Shown here: piece after piece, positions 32,427 through 44,816 of the stretch
Layout of the letters: each line of letters starts with the position of its first letter
Numbering within the stretch: the first letter of the stretch is position 1
NCBI RefSeq assembly: GCF_000350225.1
Contig: NW_005179023.1
Coordinates: 151,694 to 215,693 of the forward strand
DNA: 64,000 nucleotides
Direction of reading: 5' to 3'
Source of the DNA: Chondrus crispus
Lineage: Eukaryota > Rhodophyta > Florideophyceae > Gigartinales > Gigartinaceae
The notes under the pieces: generated by a model
Seen by the model: the letters and a program-made list of their open reading frames with translations, nothing else
Told to the model about the DNA's origin: nothing
Databases searched by the model: none
Position numbers and translations under genes: made by a program

Positions 32427-34091
32427 ATGTTTCCTTCATCGGATCCCACTGTCGGACATACTGCCCGCGGTCGCCGCGGTGTGGGCTTCTTACACACGCC
32501 TTCCATTCCTAGCGACCTTCCTTCCATGCCCCGACTTCCCCCGAACACCAACGTTCCTGAACCGGTCTTTCATCCCGATCTCCATCCTTCATCAGCCCCT
32601 TGTCGATACCCCTCACTAGCCGAGCTCCAAGGTAAATCCATGCGCGGCTATCCCTTACTGTACGCGGCCACTCCTTGGGTTTCCGCCATCGACGTGCGCG
32701 ACGTCACTAGCATCGGGCGCGACTTTGCCGACGGTGCGGGGATGCTGCCGGGTCACCTTCCCCTTCAAGCCATTTCCTCCTGCGATTGGCGTGCCCGTGT
32801 CGCCATTCCCCCTTCTATCCTGCGTCGTTCCTCCCGTCGTGGCCGACAGGGCCTATCCCTGCGGTTCATAGAAGCCGTTCTCGACCGCCTCGACCTATCC
32901 CTATCCGATGCCCTCATCCCTCCGTCCTTCGGATGTGACACGTGGAAGTTTCGCACGGAGGGGGAGCGTGATTACCTTGACAACCTCCTCAGCTGGACAC
33001 GGGGTGACCCCGTGCTCGAGGCTGACCGCCTGTGGCATAACCAACGGACGGTGACTAACGATGCCCTGTCATACACGCGCGCAATCCTCCCCCTCAATTT
33101 CCGATAGACGAAACGCGGGAACATCCCCTTCTTCCAGCATACGGTCCGATTCGAGCGTAAGATGAGATCGGACACGGGATATTTCCTTGCTTACCAAATG
33201 GTTGAGGCGGGGGAAATTGCTCGGTCACACTATCCCAACCGGTACCAGCAACTCCCCTCGTGGTGGGGACAATTTGAGGTCTGCCAAGGGTTTTGGGCAG
33301 AGCTCGGTCCCATCCTTACCTACTTTGGAAGCCATCTCACTGATCCTCGTCACGGGTTGTGGGTTGTCTTTTTGACGGAGTGGTGCGTGAAGGTAGCCGC
33401 CACCTTGCTCTGGGAGGCGTACGATTGTTGGCGGCTTTGGTATCTTCCTCCGAAGCTCGTCGAGCTCACGTGCCTTTTGGACTATACTGTGCCCTTGGGC
33501 GGAGCAGACACCGACTTCGAACTGCACTCCTTACTCGAAAAGATCAATCAGGTCGACTGGGATGTTGTTCCCCCTATCAAATCATCCCGATCCTTGGCGA
33601 GGCGACGCCCGTCCTTTTCTCCCGGACGAAATCACAGTGCAGCGGGTGACTTTGTCTAGTTCAACCCTTGGACATCCGCCTTGTGCTCTCCCTCCGAAGC
33701 GCGCCTCAGTCGCCAATTCGGCAACCAAGTTCCAACCCCTGATGTAGCTCCCATACGAGCCATAGATCCCCGCGCAGACGACGTTTGCCCCCGACCGTCT
33801 GCTCCAGATTCCCCTCTCCCTGCAGCCCCTGCCGCTGCTCCTCCTGCTGTCGATATCCCCTCGGCAGGGCATACCGAAACTCTGTCGGTTAGGGAAGCGT
33901 TGTCTTCCCCACTGTCCCCATCAATTCCCAAAAAGAGCGACGGAGCCATTGACATCTACTGCACATTGCTCCGCGCTCATGGCATCGAAGGTGAAGCTCT
34001 CCAAGGGGCTTCCCTCGATGATTTGCGAGTCCTTGCTCGACTCGTTACCTCACTCCTAAAGGAAAAATCCTTGGGTGTGCCGCCCCAATGA
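32427..34091 (+). CDS. Antisense gene in the gypsy tail, unknown protein, two in-frame TAG
   Basis: On the strand opposite to gag-pol, the ATG at 32427 lies 110 bases inside the 3' LTR and opens a single frame of 554 codons, broken only by TAG at 33105-33107 and 33657-33659. The N-terminal part is proline-rich (PSMPRLPPNT), followed by GMLPGHLPLQAI and WRARVAIPPSILRRS. The middle is tryptophan- and leucine-rich (LPSWWGQFEVCQGFWAELGP). Then comes a proline/alanine linker and a conserved C-terminal block (EGEALQGASLDDLRVLARLV). The N- and C-terminal blocks recur in copy B and the N-terminus in copy C, so the protein is under or was under selection in the family. No known domain is recognised, and it does not look like an env protein with signal and membrane segments. 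It may have been captured, or it may serve packaging or regulation. Confidence 0.72.
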
Positions 34092-37000
34092 CCTGCCGCT
34101 TAGAGCGACTTCCCCGTGATCCGTTCTCGAATTATTACCCGTTTGGGGTGACGTCTGGTTATTGACGTCATCCTGTAGCTTTTGGATAATAAAATGAACC
34201 ACCTGCGTATCCCCTGTTACCTTCACTTTCCTCCTCTTTTGTGGCACATTCTCTTCCTCCTATCCTCGATGTGCGCTTCTTGCGGCATGTCCGGCGGCCG
34301 TCTTTGCCCGTAACGCAACATGGCGAAGGAAAGTAACTTCGCACTGACAGTAGGGGTATACGTGGGGCTTCGAGCAGCCTGCAGCCGATTCCTTCTTCAC
34401 AATATCGCAAAAGCGCCGCGTGAACCAAACGGAAGCCCGTTCTTCCTCTTGTCGGCTGTGCGCTTAACAACACTTAAAATCACCATCCATGCCAACGTCC
34501 AGTCCGAAAAGAAACTCCAGACCACCGGCAGGGGGATGTATATTTTCTTTGCAGTTGCTGCGACACAGCGAGTGCGAAGAACCTGTGAAAGTGAGCATTA
34601 AATTTTCCCTGACGTCACACCATTATCCATCAGTCTTCCTTCTCCTCGATTCCTTTTTCCTCCTCTTTATCCAACAAAAACGTCTTCCTTTCCCTCGATT
34701 TCCTTTTTCCTCCTCTTTATCCAACACGTCGCGGCTGTGACACAGTAAAGTTTAGACGTCTTCGAATGTGTGAGTCCACAAGGGCTCGTCCCATCGGATC
34801 GATGTCGACATCACGATGTGCTCCCCCGGGGAGGTGCGTAGTGCGCCTTTCCCTTTTGTTCTCCAGCCTTCTATCCGTAGCTACACACAACAAACAAAAA
34901 TCAGCCAGCCTTCTAACACGATCGGAACTTGGTCCCTTTGCGTCTCGTCCGTTCGGACGGTCAAAGCGAGAGTCGATCCCAGTTTTGGCCTGTTGGCGAT
35001 TAGTTACCCTTCGTCCGGCGCTCCCCTGCTCTCGTTGCGATCGGCAATCCCTTCTTCCTTCTCTTCAATTATCTCCTCAATTCCACGAACCCTTTTCTTT
35101 GAAAGTATTAGAAACGTACACTGTAGTGAGCAAATCAAATAACGCGGGTCATTCAATTCAATATTAGATTACCCAGGGAGTGGACTAGCGTTCTCAACAA
35201 ATGCCCTGGTGCTCAATTCACACGACAAAAAAACGAAACGAAACAAAAAAAAGAACTGAACGAAACTGCGATAATTCTTCCACGTAATCTCCACGGGCTC
35301 TGCATTCTCTCCGTCTCGCGGGGCAGAATTGGTGCGGCTGCCCTCCTACTCGTCGTACGCTTCCGTGTTGCGCATCCTCGGACAATTCCTCGATCGTAGA
35401 CATGAGCCGTAGCCACTCCGGACTTATTCAGTTTTATTTTGTCTGACTGCCTTGCAGGGCTGTTGCACATTTTGCCCCCATTTAACCCTTCCTTCTCCCA
35501 GGTCAACGGATGACTTGTAATTTTCACATTAAAATAGTAACCGTACGGCAACGATACGTCGGTTCGGAGATCGCTCTCTTCCTTCCTTCGGGGACCTTGT
35601 GGTCTTGCCGGTCAGCGTCCGAGGGACGCAATCGCGTCTCCGACGTCAAAAAATAGAATAGGGCGAAGCAAGACAAAGCCAAAAGCGAAAACGAAAGAAA
35701 CATAACTTCTCCCTGCTCGACGAGTTTCTGTCCCCAATCTGTCGATCGTGGTCAGCGCCAAGCGCCTTCCCTGCATGGTCCGTCGGATACACTACTGTAG
35801 CAATCCGGGGGTTTCGACTGAACCAGGCAATTCCTGCCATAACTTGTCGCGTCCACACGTCGTGCGTATAGGCCTGGATCCACCTTCTTATCCCCCTCCA
35901 ACGTGGGGGTCTCGTCGGGATCGGCGCCCTTTTCGTTGCCCTAGTCTTGCGCGTCGACGTCGCGGCGCGAGGATGTATTCCGCCTTCACAAAGAAAAAAA
36001 ATAAACAGGCAAACAAACGTAGAGCAGAAAATAAAAAAACAGACAGCTAGAAAGGGAGTCAAAGAACAGGAAAGAAAATTGCCATGGTGGATCGCTCGGG
36101 GTAAAAACAAGGACGTGAGCTTGGCGACGTCAGTCGCTACAAGCAACAGACAGATTGTCGGTCACAAGCTCGTCGAGCGACACTTTCTTCTCCGTTGAAT
36201 TCGTCCTTTCCTCAATGTTTCTCCTGGACATCCGTGGAGGAAGAAGGCGCGAGACTCTCGATCCATCCTCTCATGAATAAATAAATAACGTTCCGTTCCC
36301 CTTCTTTCTTTCGTCTTCCGTTCGCCGCTGCGAGCGACGAGGCTTTTTGCGAACAGAAATAGTCGCGGTTTTTGGGGAAAGGGGAGGATGGCTCCTATGC
36401 CAGTGTGCGTATCCGATGGTATGCGGTCGTTCCGAGATTTACACGCGGGGGAACCCTCCCGCTCGCCGTGCGTCGATTTCTTAGTCTCTCGATCGTAGTC
36501 AACGCCTTTGAAACGGATTTGACGACGTCGTTGTTCGGTGTTGTGGTCGGCGTTGCGCGCGGGGGTTGGTGACGGTGCTGCCGGACGGCCTCGGATACTC
36601 GTGCCTTTGGCTATAGCAAGCGACAGCCCGTTCTCGTATGACCGACAAGTTCCGTACCTTCCCTTAATTTTGATTAAAATTTCGAAGACTGACCAGTGTT
36701 CAATCTTCAACTTTCACCGGCCGTCCAGCAGCTCCCTGCCGACATCTCCAATTTTTTTGATTAAATCATGTCCCACGAGGGTGGATCACTGATCCAAGCG
36801 TCCCTTCACGTGTGCGCGGCGGCAACGCGTGATCGTATCCAAGGCGGTGTATTACCTCAGCCTGAGACTACAGTAAATTTTTCCATTTCATGGCATGGCA
36901 GCGCGCGCTGCTTCATTCATGTGAGGGGGTCCGATGCAGAATCGCCTAACTCATTCCAGTTTCCTTCTCTCATTTCCTGTGATCGCGATGCCGGCGACTA

Positions 37001-37838
37001 TCGCTACTCTCTCTCTCCGCGGTGCGCTTCACATCGTCCACGTCCTCTTGATTCGTCTCGTTCACGTGCGCGTGCCCGCGCATTTCAATTGCCTCTTTTC
37101 AACACCTTCTCGTTCTTCCTGCGCGGGACAGCATTCCGACCGACTCGGCGTTATCCCTTTTGGCTCCCCCCCGAACTACGGGAGGTTGTCTTGTGGACAG
37201 GAATTTACCCTTTCTCGCTTCCGTGCGCGTCGTTCTGCGCGATACAAAACAAAAAAAAGAATTGACGACAAAAGAATCAGACAAACGCTAGGCGTGGTAT
37301 CGCACGATCGATCGCTGTACGTCAACAACGTTCCCATCAGGGCTTCTATTCGACTCATTCTGGGCGTGGGCGACACCTGTGGTGTGTTGCCGGCCGTCCC
37401 AGTCTCTCGAACTCGACTTCACGCCTTTCTTAACGCCCTATGCCTCTCAATCGTCGGTGTCGTTCCCGGATCATTGTTAAAATTCACACAACCCTTCTGT
37501 GTTCCGCGTTTTTCCTCGCGACACTTGTCTCTCTGAACTTCCCTCACGCGATCCGTCCTCTCCTTCCTCGACTCGAGATACAGCGTGTAGCCTTAATCAC
37601 GATCGGCGGTTCGCAGTCCCTTGTTGCCCTTGGGCGTCTGTCGTGTTCTTCTGACATTACGCACGATCCTTCCGGAATGACCGACCTAGGTGCGTCTCGG
37701 GAAGGGAAAACAAACATAAAGAAACAAAACAGCCAAAAAACAAAAACAAAACAGAATAGTTAAGAAGGTAAAAACATAGGAAACTGGTTGCGGCTCGCGT
37801 CTTCTTTTTGCTTTCCATCATCAGATTGCGTATGGAGC
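34092..37838. other. Tail of copy A between antisense gene and pol, no gene seen
   Basis: 3.7 kb with pyrimidine-rich segments and only short frames. A 41-base block is repeated at 34636-34676 and 34685-34726 (TCCTTTTTCCTCCTCTTTAT inside both). The last 150 bases before pol match the same place in copy C. It may contain untranslated leader or introns of the antisense gene. Confidence 0.55.
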
Positions 37839-40800
37839 TCATCCTGGTCTCGCGCGTGAGACTTGCAGCGGGAGGGGCAGTTTCTTCCTCCGGAAATACG
37901 TGACGGCCGCGCTGCGGGGTAATTGCTCAATGGGCTCCCACGTCGCGTCCTCGGGCGTATAGCCGTACCATTCCACCTTGAGAATCAAATTACCATTTTG
38001 ATAATCGTGGTCGGCGACCCGATCGATTACGTATTCCGTGTTTTCCGTTTCCTCTCCTTTCTCTGAACTGTGCCCTTCCCCCTCCTGAAGATCTTCCAAC
38101 TCGTCCTCTTCTCTGGACTTTCCGAAATCGCGTAGGTCCGGAGATGTCTCCGCTGTCGGCGCTTGACTAATTAGATTGTCCTGGTCCCCTGACGTAGGCG
38201 CACGGGTGTGAGGACATTCCTCGTCCTCCATTACCTCTCCTTCTTCGTTGAGCTCCGGCGCTCCCAGGAACTGTAGCGCTTGACGTAGGCCAGTTATCGG
38301 CGCGTAGTCTATCGGGCTTGGGGCTAGCTCCACCCTGTCTCGCGATAAGCGTTCCCCCTGATCGCCAATGGCAATGACTACCGTATGTTGATCCGATCTT
38401 TTAACCTGATAAGGTCCTGTAGCGACTTGTGCCAGGTTGTGTTTCGGTTCGCTAGCTGTGCCCTGCTCCTTCCGGAGGAACACGTAGGACCCCGGTGGGA
38501 TCTCATATTGCGGTTTGCGAAGGCGTGCGTCGAAATTTCGCTTGTACCGGGCTTGTTCCTTCCGCAAACTCCTATCGGCGCCTCGCATTAGGCTCTCCAA
38601 CCACGACTGCCACTTCAGGTAGTATGCTCGTGACGAGCTGAAATTCTCCAATGTTGGTTGCGCTTGTAGCGCAATGTTTCTCGGCGCCCGAGCCAACACC
38701 AGCTCGAAGGGCGCAATGTTCGTAGTTCGATGAACTTGTGTGTTGTAGGCGAACGTCACAGCGTCGCTAAATAAGTCCCCGTCCTTGGGGTGCTTTCCAA
38801 CGTATTTTCGCAACGCGGAAGTCAGCGTGCGGTTAAATCTCTCAACTTGGCCGTTGGCTTGCGGGTGGTACGTAGTCGTGAACACATTGCGGATGCCGAG
38901 AATTCGACAGACGTTCTGAAAGAACCGGGCCGTGAACTGTGTTCCATTGTCGGACAGCAGCTTGACCGGCGGTCTGTACACGAATACCCAATGGTGAACG
39001 AAGGCTTGTGCGATGTGCGCAGCTGACATCTTCTTCAACGGTACGGTTCGTACCACTTTTGAGTATCGCTCGCTGATCATGAGAATATACCGATTTCCTC
39101 GCTTAGTTGTAATTATCTCGCCGAAGATGTCGATGGCGACAAATTCTAGCGGCGCTTTGGGCGTGAACAGCTTCATTTCCTTCGTGTTTTTTCTTAACTT
39201 CACCCTTTCCCGCGCACATGCGGCGCAATTCTTCGCGACTGCGTAGCAGTCTAGGGCCATCGTAGGCCAATAAAAATTCCTTCTCAAAGTCTTGTAAAGT
39301 TTCCTGCCTCCCGGGTGGCCTGCCAATTTTGCGTAGTGGCTCAACCCTAGGACGCGGTCCCTTAACGATTGTGGTATTACCACTTGTACAAACTCTGCCG
39401 CGGTACGGCATAGAGTTCCTTCGAGTTCCTCGGTCTCCGTGCTGAACGTTCTCACCTTTCCGGCGTCCATTTCTTCCTTGATGCGGTTGCAGAAGGGGTC
39501 GACGGCTTGCTCGCGAATGAGCTCCTCCGGAGTGACAGCTTGGAATTGATCGAGGCGATCAGGGGTGGTCCCTCCCTCAAGAGCGAGGATGTCGTCTATC
39601 GCGTCAAAACTTTCCTCGTTCTCCACTGTACCCTCGGCCGGTTCGGCCATAAAGCATGGGATTTCGTCTTCGATTTCGTCGACGGTTTCTCCAGCGGTCC
39701 GTAGTCTTGACAGGGCATCAGCTTGGCTGTTAGCCTTGCCCTTCTTGTACTTGATTTCGAAATCAAATTCCGAGAGGCGGAGCCTTCATCGGATCAATCT
39801 CCCGTTGGGGTCGGTTACGTTCATCAACCACCTCAATGAGGCATGGTCGGTATGCACAATGAAGTGCTCGCCATATAGATATGGTCTTAAAGTCTGTACG
39901 GCCCAAATTTCCGCTAGACATTCTTTTTCTGAAACAGAGTAGTTTCTCTCGGCTGCGGATAACGTTCTTGAAAAGAACCCGATGGGTTTGCGTTGCGCAT
40001 CCGGGTGTGTTTGAAATAGTGCAGCGCCTATTTGGTAGTCGCTTGCATCGGTATCTACCGAGTGTGGTAGGTCCTTCTTCGGCAGCGCCAACACCGGCGG
40101 TGCCAAGATGGCGTCCTTGAGCTTATGAAAAGCTTTCTTGCTCGGTTCGTCGAATCCTTCCAACTGGACCGGTTGTCCTTTCTTCAACAGTTGATTGAGC
40201 GGATGCGCGATTTTCGCATAATGCGAAACGAATCTGCGGTAGACATTACAAAGTCCCAAGAAGCTCCTGAGCTGGGTCTGCGTTTGAGGGTACCTCACTT
40301 GTTCCAATGCGACGGTTCGCGCGGCGTCCACTTCCAATGTACCTGGCCGAACGACATGGCCCAGGTACTTGATCTTTTCGACGAAAAATTCACACTTGCG
40401 AAGCTTGAGCTTCACACCTGCCTTCTCCAATACAGAAAGTATCTCATCCACGTGCACGATGTGCTCCTCCCACGACTGGCTAAAAATTATTATGTCGTCC
40501 AGATACACCAAACAGCACTTCCAACGGAACGGAGAGAGCAGGATATCCATTGCTCTCTGAAACGTCGCTGGCGCGTTGGTTAGCCCGAAGGGCATTCTTG
40601 AGAAGCGATACAGTCTTGAGTGACACGAAAATGCGGTCTTGTCGCGGTCGCGCTCAGGGATAGGCATCTGCCAATATCCCGAAATTGCGTCCAACGCGGA
40701 GAAAACCTTGGTGTCACCAAGCGAGTCCAGGCACTCATCCATGCGCGGTAAGGGGTACGTGTCCTTCACCGTCACTGCGTTCAACCTGCGGTAGTCTACG

Positions 40801-42422
40801 CAAAAACGCATTGACCCGTCCGGCTTAGGCACCAGCAACACGGGCGACGCCCATTCTGACTGCGCTGGTTCTATCACTCCTGCCTCCAACATCTTCTGCA
40901 CCTCTGCATCTTCTACTTCGCGGGCTTTAGGCCCGGCCCGATACGGGGCTTGTGCGATGGGGCGAGTCTCGGGTATCAACTCGATCCGATGGACGGTAGT
41001 ATTAATTTCGCCAAGCGTCCCATCCCACATCCTTGAATACTTCTTCAACATCCGACGGAACCGCTCGCGCAGCCGTTCCGGCACGTGGCTCAGGTCGAGG
41101 TCCTCCACGTCCGGCGGTGGCGGCTCAATCCTGCGTTGCGGCTTCGTAGATGCCGACGCGGAGAGCTCTGCCGACCGTTCTTCTGGCTGGTCCTCGCGCG
41201 CTTGATCCGACGGTTCGCATCTTGTCTCGCCCGTAGGCGTCTTGGTGGAATTAGGAAAAGTTTCCTTCTTCCTTTCTTGAATTCCGAGAACTTCACCAAT
41301 GGTGGTTTTGCTCTCGAGCGCGGCTCTCGGGTGCGGTAATAATTCTGCCACGACTTGGCCTTTTTGCACCCTGACAGGGTACGTCCTAAAATTCGCAACG
41401 AGTAAACGAAATGGCCTGTCAGGCTCAACCTGAACGACACCATTCGTGCATGTCAACCCGTGCCTTTCGTACAACGACGAGTACGGCTGAACCACCACCA
41501 AGCCCGCCCTCTTCGAGGTGCATTCCACGACGCGTTGCGTCCCTGGCTCGATAGTTGTGGCTCTTGCCACTTTTACCTTAGGGGAAATTCGCTCCCCCTT
41601 TCCATGATTCTCGTCCTCTCCCGCGACGAGATTCTTCTTCCCTTTTCTCGTCGAGAACCGCCTAACTATCGGAACCTCCGAGAAATCCGCCAACTCAACC
41701 GTTTTCTTCCTTGGATAAATTGCTTCCACAAACCGGTTACAGTAGTCCGCGCCTAGAATTAGCGGGACGGCTAGTTTTTCGCATACAATAAACTCGGCTG
41801 CGGCCACAAATTTTCCAAGCCTCACAGGCATTCTAATTGTGCCGAGAGTCCGGAGTGGCCTATTGTTCGCGTCGCCGATATCTTGGGTCGGTCCGTAGGA
41901 CACTAGAGATTCCATTCCAGCCGAGAGTTCCGATTTTCGCACAAGGTTTGGTCCCGCGCCGGTGTCTAAAACAGACAACACCCGGCTCATCAATCCAATC
42001 GTGGGTCCGATGTCCACGTAAACTTTGTAGTTTTTTTGCGCAAGGACCAAAATCTTCTCGGGACACTCCCTTCGCTTAACCCTGTACCAGGGTCTTCGAA
42101 CTTCTTCCAGCGGATGATCTCGGGCTCGGCTCAAAATTTTCTTGACTTGAGCTGGCCCTTTGGGCTTATCCACCAATCCAACAATCTCCTCCTCGAGGCC
42201 TGATTTTTCCTTTAGAGACGGGAAACGGGGCTGAGCCCCGGGCACAGTACGTCGACCCTGTGCCTCTCGCGACTCATGCGAGATTCCCCTCTCTAGTTTT
42301 CCTGCCACTGCGGGATCCTTCTCACATCCGACGGCGCGGGCCCCGCAGTGGGCCCTCTGAAGGGTTGGTTCGACCTCGGCGTTGAAGCACTCGGCGTGCT
42401 CGCCGTCTGCGAATCGAACCAA
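37839..42422 (-). CDS. pol: pol: protease, RT, RNase H, integrase, chromodomain, with in-frame TGA
   Basis: The frame overlaps gag by 130 bases in the -1 register, so it has no start of its own and is probably made as Gag-Pol. Protease has the VLDTGAG box. RT has FCVDYRRLN, MPFGLTNAPATFQRAM and the catalytic VYLDDIIIF. RNase H has VDTDASDY and IVHTDHASLRWLM. At 39788-39786 a TGA interrupts GRLIR-RLRLSEFDFEIKYKKG, exactly where the family has tryptophan. The frame then continues without change. Integrase has the zinc site (SHYAKLAGHPG, NCAACARER) and DDE acids in VAIDIFGE, LLSDNGTQF and ANGQVERF. The C-terminal chromodomain (LILKVEWYGYTPEDATWEP) ends at a TGA (37839). All catalytic residues are present, so apart from the TGA the gene looks functional. 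Confidence 0.95.
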
Positions 42423-44413
42423 TTCTTGACCTTCAGGTAACTCGTCGATGGTATCCCTAGCCTCTCCATCGGAGACAACGCCTCATAATTTTCCAAAACT
42501 CGGTACATTTCCCGGAGGGAGAGAATGCACGTTGGCGCGGCGTGCCCCTTTCCATAGCAATGACAGCACACCAGACCGTGCGTCTTGACGGGATACGGCG
42601 TCCTAGGTCCTCCACGGGCCGGCGGCCTTCCTTGGCGTTGCGGCCTTCCCATCCAGCCTGGCCTTCGAAACGTCGTACCCTTGTCTTCCATCGGAATGCG
42701 AGGTGCCGGCGTGTGGCCGCGCCCCCGAAACATCATCACGGGATCCGTGGGCTCTAAAAACGACTCCGTCGTGTATGCAGGCGTCGGTAAAGTTGACGAC
42801 CCGCTGTCCCCGTAGTCCTCGTGTCCGTAGCCCTCCGATGGCTCAATAAACTCGCCTTCGGCTACTAACGCTCCTTCGTAGTGATTTTCGCTACTTCCAT
42901 GCGCACCGCGCTCATCTGACGCGGACATGGACTCGGCTAAATGGACTGCGGCGTGACTTTTGCGACCGGGATAAGAAGCCCTCGGCTTCTTCCCCGCCCT
43001 GAACGTCGACGGCGTCTGAATCGTGACCTTCTTGGTCTTCTTGTCCTTAGCGCGGCTCGCCGAGCCATGCGCCTTCGCGTAATTCACTAGTCTCAAAAAT
43101 GAAACGTCCCGATTGTCTTGCCGGTATTGAGATACCATCGGCTTGATACTCGAATCGAGTCCTTCAATAAACATCGTCATCTGTTCTTCCATCGAATATA
43201 CGTTTCCACATCGGTTGCTTGCGTCCGTCAGACGGATATAAAATTCCATCTCGTCTTCAGACGGTCTTTGCTGAACTTCTCGCAATGCGAGCACGGCTTG
43301 ACGGATCGCCTCGTCGGTTGCGAAACTCCTCAACAACCACTGTACGGCCTCTGGCCAAACGGATATCTTTCCGTGATGGGCCCCGGCCGTCTGAGACACC
43401 GAAGTGTACTGTCTCAAGGCGATGCCGCTTAAAAATTCAGGCAACAGGCGGATCGCTTGCCCCTCGTTCATTTGTTGAGTATCAAACTCTTGAACTAACT
43501 TTGCCAAAAAATCCAACACAAGGACCCCGTCCTCTCCTGTGAACGTGTTGTCCTTCTTCACCTTAGGCGGAATATCTCTCCTAATTTTTCGCACGGCGGT
43601 CCGCCGGGAACTTGACAAATATGTCTGCGGGTTCCGCAAGCGGTACGTTCGGTACGAAAGTAACTTCTTGAAGAGGTAGTTGGTCGGATTCAGCTCCTCC
43701 AACTCCTCCCATCGCGGCCCGCGCCGCGTTGCGACATCTTTGGGCTCCGCGTCCATGTCTCTCCGCGAGGCGGACGAAGTGACTCCGCCTCGTCTGGAGG
43801 AAATTTTCTTGCTTGACGAAATTCCGTTTCCGTCTTCTGAACGGCGTTCGGAATCGCCCGAATGGTTCGACGAACCGCCGTTACCATCTTCGGAGGGACC
43901 CAGCGACTCCGACTGTGAGTCGCGGTTCTCCGGATCGTCACTACAGTGACCCTTGCTTGTACGTCGCTTGTCCTTCTTCGAGGGCTTCGACTTAGAACTC
44001 CGCTGCCGAGCGGGCTTGTCCTTCTTCGACCGACGGTCGTCCTCTCTACCCGAAGGGAGCGGCTCGTCGTCCGATCCTTGCAGAGCTTGATCCGCGGCCT
44101 GCTCGAGGTCCTTGAGACGTTGCGCGGCGCGATCGAATCGGTCATCGATGCTTGTTCTAAATTTTCCTAAGGACTCCAAGGCTTGATTCGCGTCGCGCCT
44201 CGCGTCCTTGACCGAAATTTTCAACGAGGCTAGGACCTCCGGCTCCAGACCGTCGGTCGCCTCACCTCGCTCCTTCTCGACGAGATCCACTCGAGCCGAC
44301 AGCTCTCCCAAAACGGTGTGGAACTCGGATGTTTGCAACTCTAGTTGCTTCCGGACGAGGGCTAATTCAGCCTCGCGATTTTTCTTCGCTTCTTCGCGAA
44401 TTTCGCTGCTCAT
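42293..44413 (-). CDS. gag: gag: capsid and nucleocapsid
   Basis: From the first ATG (44413-44411) there are 706 codons to a TAG at 42293-42295. The frame is open upstream to about 44760 but that part lacks an ATG. The N-terminal part is a charged coiled coil (EIREEAKKNREAELALVRKQ) with a lysine/serine-rich linker. The middle is the capsid-like helical domain (GEDGVLVLDFLAKLVQEFDT, EMEFYIRLTDASNRCGNV). Near the C-terminus is a CCHC zinc knuckle read as CCHCYGKGHAAPTC. pol begins in the -1 frame before the stop. A run GGAAAACTAG at the gag stop is a possible slip site and is identical in copy B. Confidence 0.9.
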   Translation of the reverse strand: MSSEIREEAKKNREAELALVRKQLELQTSEFHTVLGELSARVDLVEKERGEATDGLEPEVLASLKISVKDARRDANQALESLGKFRTSIDDRFDRAAQRLKDLEQAADQALQGSDDEPLPSGREDDRRSKKDKPARQRSSKSKPSKKDKRRTSKGHCSDDPENRDSQSESLGPSEDGNGGSSNHSGDSERRSEDGNGISSSKKISSRRGGVTSSASRRDMDAEPKDVATRRGPRWEELEELNPTNYLFKKLLSYRTYRLRNPQTYLSSSRRTAVRKIRRDIPPKVKKDNTFTGEDGVLVLDFLAKLVQEFDTQQMNEGQAIRLLPEFLSGIALRQYTSVSQTAGAHHGKISVWPEAVQWLLRSFATDEAIRQAVLALREVQQRPSEDEMEFYIRLTDASNRCGNVYSMEEQMTMFIEGLDSSIKPMVSQYRQDNRDVSFLRLVNYAKAHGSASRAKDKKTKKVTIQTPSTFRAGKKPRASYPGRKSHAAVHLAESMSASDERGAHGSSENHYEGALVAEGEFIEPSEGYGHEDYGDSGSSTLPTPAYTTESFLEPTDPVMMFRGRGHTPAPRIPMEDKGTTFRRPGWMGRPQRQGRPPARGGPRTPYPVKTHGLVCCHCYGKGHAAPTCILSLREMYRVLENYEALSPMERLGIPSTSYLKVKNWFDSQTASTPSASTPRSNQPFRGPTAGPAPSDVRRIPQWQEN

Positions 44414-44796
44414 CTTCTCCAACTTCTCGTCGAGGTCAGTCTTGTCGGCGGCTATCCCCGTAGGGGATTCTTGATCTCCCGGGTCCGTGGCCGTATTGGC
44501 CTGGCTCCGGGTGCGAGGACCCCTCGGGATCCTCGACGCTCGTGCCGATCTGGCTCTGCTCGGCCCGGACCGACGTTCCCGGGTGCGCTTGTTGACATCG
44601 CTCGTACGAGCGGACCTACGCAGCAGAAAAGTTACAAACAAAAAGAAAATAAAAAAAGAGTCCGTTACCCAGACCACTTCCTTGTCGTAGACAAAACAGA
44701 TTCTAGGTCGGGAGGCCACTTTTGTAGTGCGTCTCCAGACCGAGACTGTCGTCGACAAAATTTCTAGATCAGGTCTCCTGCACAGTAGACAAATTT

Positions 44797-44812
44797 CTAG
44801 GTCGGGAGACCA
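44797..44812 (-). other. Candidate primer-binding site of copy A
   Basis: Four bases inside the 5' LTR the minus strand reads TGGTCTCCCGACCTAG. PBS sequences start with TGG, the complement of tRNA CCA. I could not match it to a specific tRNA. A second copy of the LTR-end plus this site occurs at 44702-44733 (see findings). Confidence 0.5.
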
Positions 44813-44816
44813 CTTT

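Noticed and set aside
35646..36710. Several 60-180 codon frames on the minus strand in the copy A tail
   Set aside because: No motifs, not shared with the tails of copies B or C, and many overlap one another.
39786..39788. TGA decoded as tryptophan throughout this genome
   Set aside because: gag-pol of copies A and C end in TGA where copy B ends in TAG, so TGA also acts as a terminator; TGG is common in the same genes.
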